From positions 1-53,196 of the forward strand of contig JABWCR010000022.1 in NCBI GenBank assembly GCA_013359125.1: DNA of 53,196 nucleotides. Reading direction: 5' to 3'. Source of the DNA: Armatimonadota bacterium (GTDB lineage: Bacteria; Armatimonadota; Fimbriimonadia; Fimbriimonadales; GBS-DC). The notes beneath the pieces are model-generated. The model was given only the letters and a program-made list of their open reading frames with translations, was not told where the DNA came from and did not search any database. Positions within the stretch are counted from its first letter, which is position 1; the number at the start of each line of letters is the position of its first letter. A program made the translations under genes and the position numbers. Below, piece by piece: positions 50,928-53,196 of this stretch.

Positions 50928-51566
50928 ATGTTAGACGCGATCTTAGCGCCTATAATGAAGTGGACGACCGGCGTCATCTCTGCCGGAGGCTACACCGCCG
51001 TCGCGGGCCTGATGGCTATCGAAAGCTGCAGCATCCCTCTCCCCAGCGAGCTGATCATGCCGTTTGCAGGCTTCTTGGTCCACAAAGGCGAGATGAACCT
51101 CTTCTGGGCCTCTATAGCTGGCGCGTTCGGATGCATGGTCGGCTCGGCGGTCAACTACTGGGTCGGCGCCATCGGTGGCCGACCGTTCATAGAAAAATAC
51201 GGACGCTATGTGCTGATCCGAAAGAAAGACCTCGACCGCGCAGACCGATGGTTCGCAAAATGGGGCCTCTGGGCGACCTTTATCGCTCGAATGCTGCCCA
51301 TTATCCGCACGTTCATCTCCTTTCCTGCGGGCGTCAGCCGCGTCCCCTTCATACCGTTCCTGATCTTGGCCTTTGTCGGCTCGGTGCCCTGGTGCTACAT
51401 GCTGGGTCTGGTCGGGCTAAAATTGGGCGAAAACTGGACCCACATTCGCGACTATCTGCACGGCTTTGACCTGATCATTGCCCTCGTGCTGCTGGGCCTG
51501 TTCGCCTTCTGGCTCTACCACCATCTAAAGCCGGAAAAGGACGAAGAGCAGAAAGAAGCGGCATGA
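50928..51566 (+). CDS. DedA-family membrane protein
   Basis: DedA proteins act in lipid flipping and membrane homeostasis. The 212-residue product has several hydrophobic segments, the re-entrant-loop signatures SIPLPSELIMPFAGFLV and ARMLPIIRTFISFPAGVSR with the conserved Arg residues, and YWVGAIGGRPFIEKYG. It begins three bases after the dipeptidase stop, and its stop overlaps the pcp start. Its C terminus is charged (KPEKDEEQKEAA). Confidence 0.93.
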   Translation: MLDAILAPIMKWTTGVISAGGYTAVAGLMAIESCSIPLPSELIMPFAGFLVHKGEMNLFWASIAGAFGCMVGSAVNYWVGAIGGRPFIEKYGRYVLIRKKDLDRADRWFAKWGLWATFIARMLPIIRTFISFPAGVSRVPFIPFLILAFVGSVPWCYMLGLVGLKLGENWTHIRDYLHGFDLIIALVLLGLFAFWLYHHLKPEKDEEQKEAA

Positions 51567-52147
51567 GCCTTCTGATCACCGCCTTCGAGCCTTTTGACGG
51601 CGATACGATCAACTCTTCGCTCGAAGCGATGCGCGCCGCTATGCCCTATTTGCCGCAAGCCCGATTCGCCGTTCTGCCCGTCGAATACGACATGGATGTT
51701 GAAGCCTCGCGGGCAGCGATTGCCGAATATGACCCCAAAGTTGTGCTACACCTGGGACAATCCCGCTCCGACAAGATTCAGATCGAGCGGATAGCGATCA
51801 ATCTCAAAAGAGCCTCGCGCGGCGGGCCGCTCGTGCCGATCGATCCTACAGGGCCTGCGGCGCTTTTCTCAACCCTGGACAGCCAAGCGCTGGCCGAGCG
51901 CTTGGCGAGTCTGGGCCTGCCCGTAGTCGAATCAGCTCACGCAGGAACCTACATGTGCAACCACATCCTCTACCGAACTCTGCAGGACGCCGCAGATTCG
52001 AGCCTAATCGCCGGTTTCATGCACCTGCCCAGATTGCCGGAACAGGCCAAGGATGAGGGTCCGAACTTGCCTCTGGAGACATTGAGGGACGCGGTGATCA
52101 AGGCGGGTCAGTGGCTTTATCGCGAACGGGATTTTTTGCAAATGTAG
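51563..52147 (+). CDS. pcp: Pyroglutamyl-peptidase I
   Basis: Pcp is a cytosolic cysteine peptidase that removes N-terminal pyroglutamate. The 194-residue product has the Glu-Cys-His triad: Glu75 in QIERIAIN, Cys132 in GTYMCNHILY and His154 in FMHLPRLPEQ, and the N-terminal ITAFEPFDGDTINSS. Its ATG overlaps the dedA stop. The last seven codons coincide with a repeat-like element shared with 337-379. With the dipeptidase it forms a small peptide-scavenging operon. Confidence 0.93.
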   Translation: MSLLITAFEPFDGDTINSSLEAMRAAMPYLPQARFAVLPVEYDMDVEASRAAIAEYDPKVVLHLGQSRSDKIQIERIAINLKRASRGGPLVPIDPTGPAALFSTLDSQALAERLASLGLPVVESAHAGTYMCNHILYRTLQDAADSSLIAGFMHLPRLPEQAKDEGPNLPLETLRDAVIKAGQWLYRERDFLQM

Positions 52148-52166
52148 CACAATTTTGAGTACGAAT
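52124..52166. repeat. 43-base element shared with the left edge
   Basis: Second copy of the element at 337-379 (35 of 43 bases by eye). It spans the pcp stop codon. Confidence 0.5.
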
Positions 52167-52199
52167 CGCGCCTATAAATCCGGGCGAAAAGGGGGAAAT

Positions 52200-52275
52200 T
52201 GGTGGAGCGGAAGGGATTCGAACCCTCGACCTCTAGAGTGCGATTCTAGCGCTCTCCCAGCTGAGCTACCGCCCC
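52200..52275 (-). tRNA. tRNA-Ala (CGC), CCA encoded
   Basis: Minus-strand cloverleaf with acceptor GGGGCGG/CCGCTCC, including the G3-U70 pair that identifies alanine tRNA. The anticodon loop ATCGCAC gives anticodon CGC, the T-loop is TTCGAAT, and A73 is followed by CCA. A TATAAT box on the minus strand lies just upstream. Confidence 0.95.
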
Positions 52276-52285
52276 AACGCTAGCG

Positions 52286-52291
52286 ATTATA
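52286..52291 (-). promoter_or_regulatory. -10 box of tRNA-Ala
   Basis: Minus-strand TATAAT, preceded by GG, ends ten bases before the tRNA 5' end. No -35 match is clear. Confidence 0.5.
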
Positions 52292-52447
52292 CCCAAGCCG
52301 ATCGATCCAGACGCTCGGCCAAAAGCCGGTGATTTGACCGGTATGAACCTCTCTGCCTCCAAAACCAAGCAGATATGTGATATAACTTCTGCGTAGGGGT
52401 TGCGACCAAGGCCGCAGCCCTTCTCGCTATCTAACGGAGGAAATCAC

Positions 52448-53196
52448 GTGTCAAACAAACTGGCCCTATTGGGACTATTCTTCGCGCTCACCGCGGCCAT
52501 CGCCGCCGCACAGCCTTTCACCTACCAAGGGTTTTTGAGAGATAACGGCAGCCCGGCTACAGGATCCTACAACATGACCTTTCGCCTCTACCCGGTCAAT
52601 GCAGGGGGAGCTGCCCTGGCCACCGTCGGTCCTGTCTCCGTCAACGCCTCTAATGGCTTGTTCTCTCAAGACCTCGACTTCGGCGTCGTCTGGACCGGAG
52701 CCGACCGCTATCTGGAGATCCAGGTGGGCGGCACGATCCTGACGCCTCGGGTTAAGATCAACCCAGCCCCATACGCCTCGTTCGCCCTGCGCCCCTGGGA
52801 AACGCTTAGCTCGAACGTCTTCTACAACACGGGCAAAGTCGGCATTGGAACAAACTCGCCGACCCACTCGCTGACCGTCCAGTCTTCCACGTCTGAAACC
52901 CTAAGGCTTATCGGCCCAGGCGCGCTCTATGGGTTTAGCGGCCGCATCAACTTCGGCGACGGCAACTTTGTCCACCTGGCAGAAGACGAAGACGACAGGC
53001 TCGCCATCCATGCCAACAGAATTGCCCTAATGGGCGGCAATGTCGGCATCAACATCCTTAACCCGACCGCTCCTCTGCACATCCAGTCGAATGCGATCGA
53101 TCGGGCGCTCTACGCCGACTACGCGGTGGCGGTGCCCCGCGCGGGCGGTGTCGACACCATCCCGTTCACCAGCCGGCCGCTGCCCGATCTGCCGAA
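52448..53196 (+). CDS. Secreted fibre-like surface protein, partial
   Basis: The frame starts at GTG 52448 after GGAGG (52436-52440) and runs off the right edge after 249 codons. It has a signal peptide (about residues 1-21), then QPFTYQGFLRDNGSPATGSY and a beta-rich region. GKVGIGTNSPTHSLTV and GNVGINILNPTAPLHI are two units of the pattern G-x-VGIG-x-x-x-P found in phage tail-fibre and large bacterial surface proteins with an intramolecular-chaperone end. TATAAC at 52381-52386 is a possible -10 box. The host setting argues for a chromosomal surface protein. Confidence 0.75.
   Translation, partial: MSNKLALLGLFFALTAAIAAAQPFTYQGFLRDNGSPATGSYNMTFRLYPVNAGGAALATVGPVSVNASNGLFSQDLDFGVVWTGADRYLEIQVGGTILTPRVKINPAPYASFALRPWETLSSNVFYNTGKVGIGTNSPTHSLTVQSSTSETLRLIGPGALYGFSGRINFGDGNFVHLAEDEDDRLAIHANRIALMGGNVGINILNPTAPLHIQSNAIDRALYADYAVAVPRAGGVDTIPFTSRPLPDLP

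Noticed and set aside
52448-53196. Prophage tail-fibre gene
   Set aside because: The protein has a signal peptide and its own promoter, and no other phage gene is nearby.

Overview
The window looks like a piece of a chromosome from a free-living bacterium with moderately high GC and very compact gene packing. There are no phage, plasmid or insertion-sequence genes. The gene content (recA-recX-rny-ymdB, rpoD-rex-nadB, a thiamine thiazole operon with thiO, secreted PPC/dockerin-like proteins, GH2 enzymes, sugar-phosphate-isomerase TIM barrels) and frequent start codons directly after a TA[G/T]AAT box suggest Armatimonadota (Fimbriimonadia-like) or a neighbouring deep Terrabacteria lineage. That placement is an inference from gene style, not a search result.

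Layout. 1-430: a cluster of GC-rich palindromic repeats abutting a decayed secreted-protein gene with an in-frame amber codon (430-977). 1059-5095: recA, recX, rny, ymdB. 5052-10629: Kef-type antiporter, CHASE2-type class III cyclase with altered catalytic motif, D-aminoacylase. 10685-14977: three tandem secreted paralogs (PPC domain, unknown middle domain, dockerin-like calcium module ending in Cys), closed by a perfect-palindrome terminator. 14978-20588: sugar locus (TIM-barrel isomerase, GH2 enzyme, two ABC sugar permeases without ATPase or binding protein, TPR protein). 20585-25987: leftward operon of GT-C glycosyltransferase, divergent GH2 protein and sensor kinase. 26032-31332: thioredoxin, IscA/ErpA-type protein, galT, then thiG-thiE-thiS-thiO-nadE. 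31326-32260: purQ and purS. 32318-35008: rmuC, rodA and a PII-like protein with a shortened T-loop. 34946-38547: nadB, rex, rpoD as one leftward operon with a strong promoter. 38836-45209: tRNA-Cys, a DUF255-like protein without cysteines, TIM barrel, plsY with an unknown C-terminal extension, a putative glycosidase and a secreted trypsin-like protease. 45215-49530: leftward response regulator, multi-PAS sensor kinase, atypical SDR and a half-length non-catalytic ALDH. 49569-52147: M20 dipeptidase, DedA, pyroglutamyl peptidase. 52200-53196: tRNA-Ala and the start of a secreted fibre-like protein.

How it works together. NAD metabolism appears twice (nadB with the NADH sensor Rex, nadE with thiamine genes). 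Carbohydrate scavenging (GH2, permeases, isomerases, galT, GHL15-like enzyme) and peptide scavenging (D-aminoacylase, dipeptidase, pyroglutamyl peptidase, secreted protease) are both well represented. The most notable patterns are five start codons exactly six bases after TA[G/T]AAT (leaderless promoters), pairs of back-to-back -10 boxes between divergent genes, the three-copy PPC/dockerin-like family, and several proteins that keep a family fold but have lost its catalytic residues. I do not see a defence system, CRISPR array, integrase or transposase.
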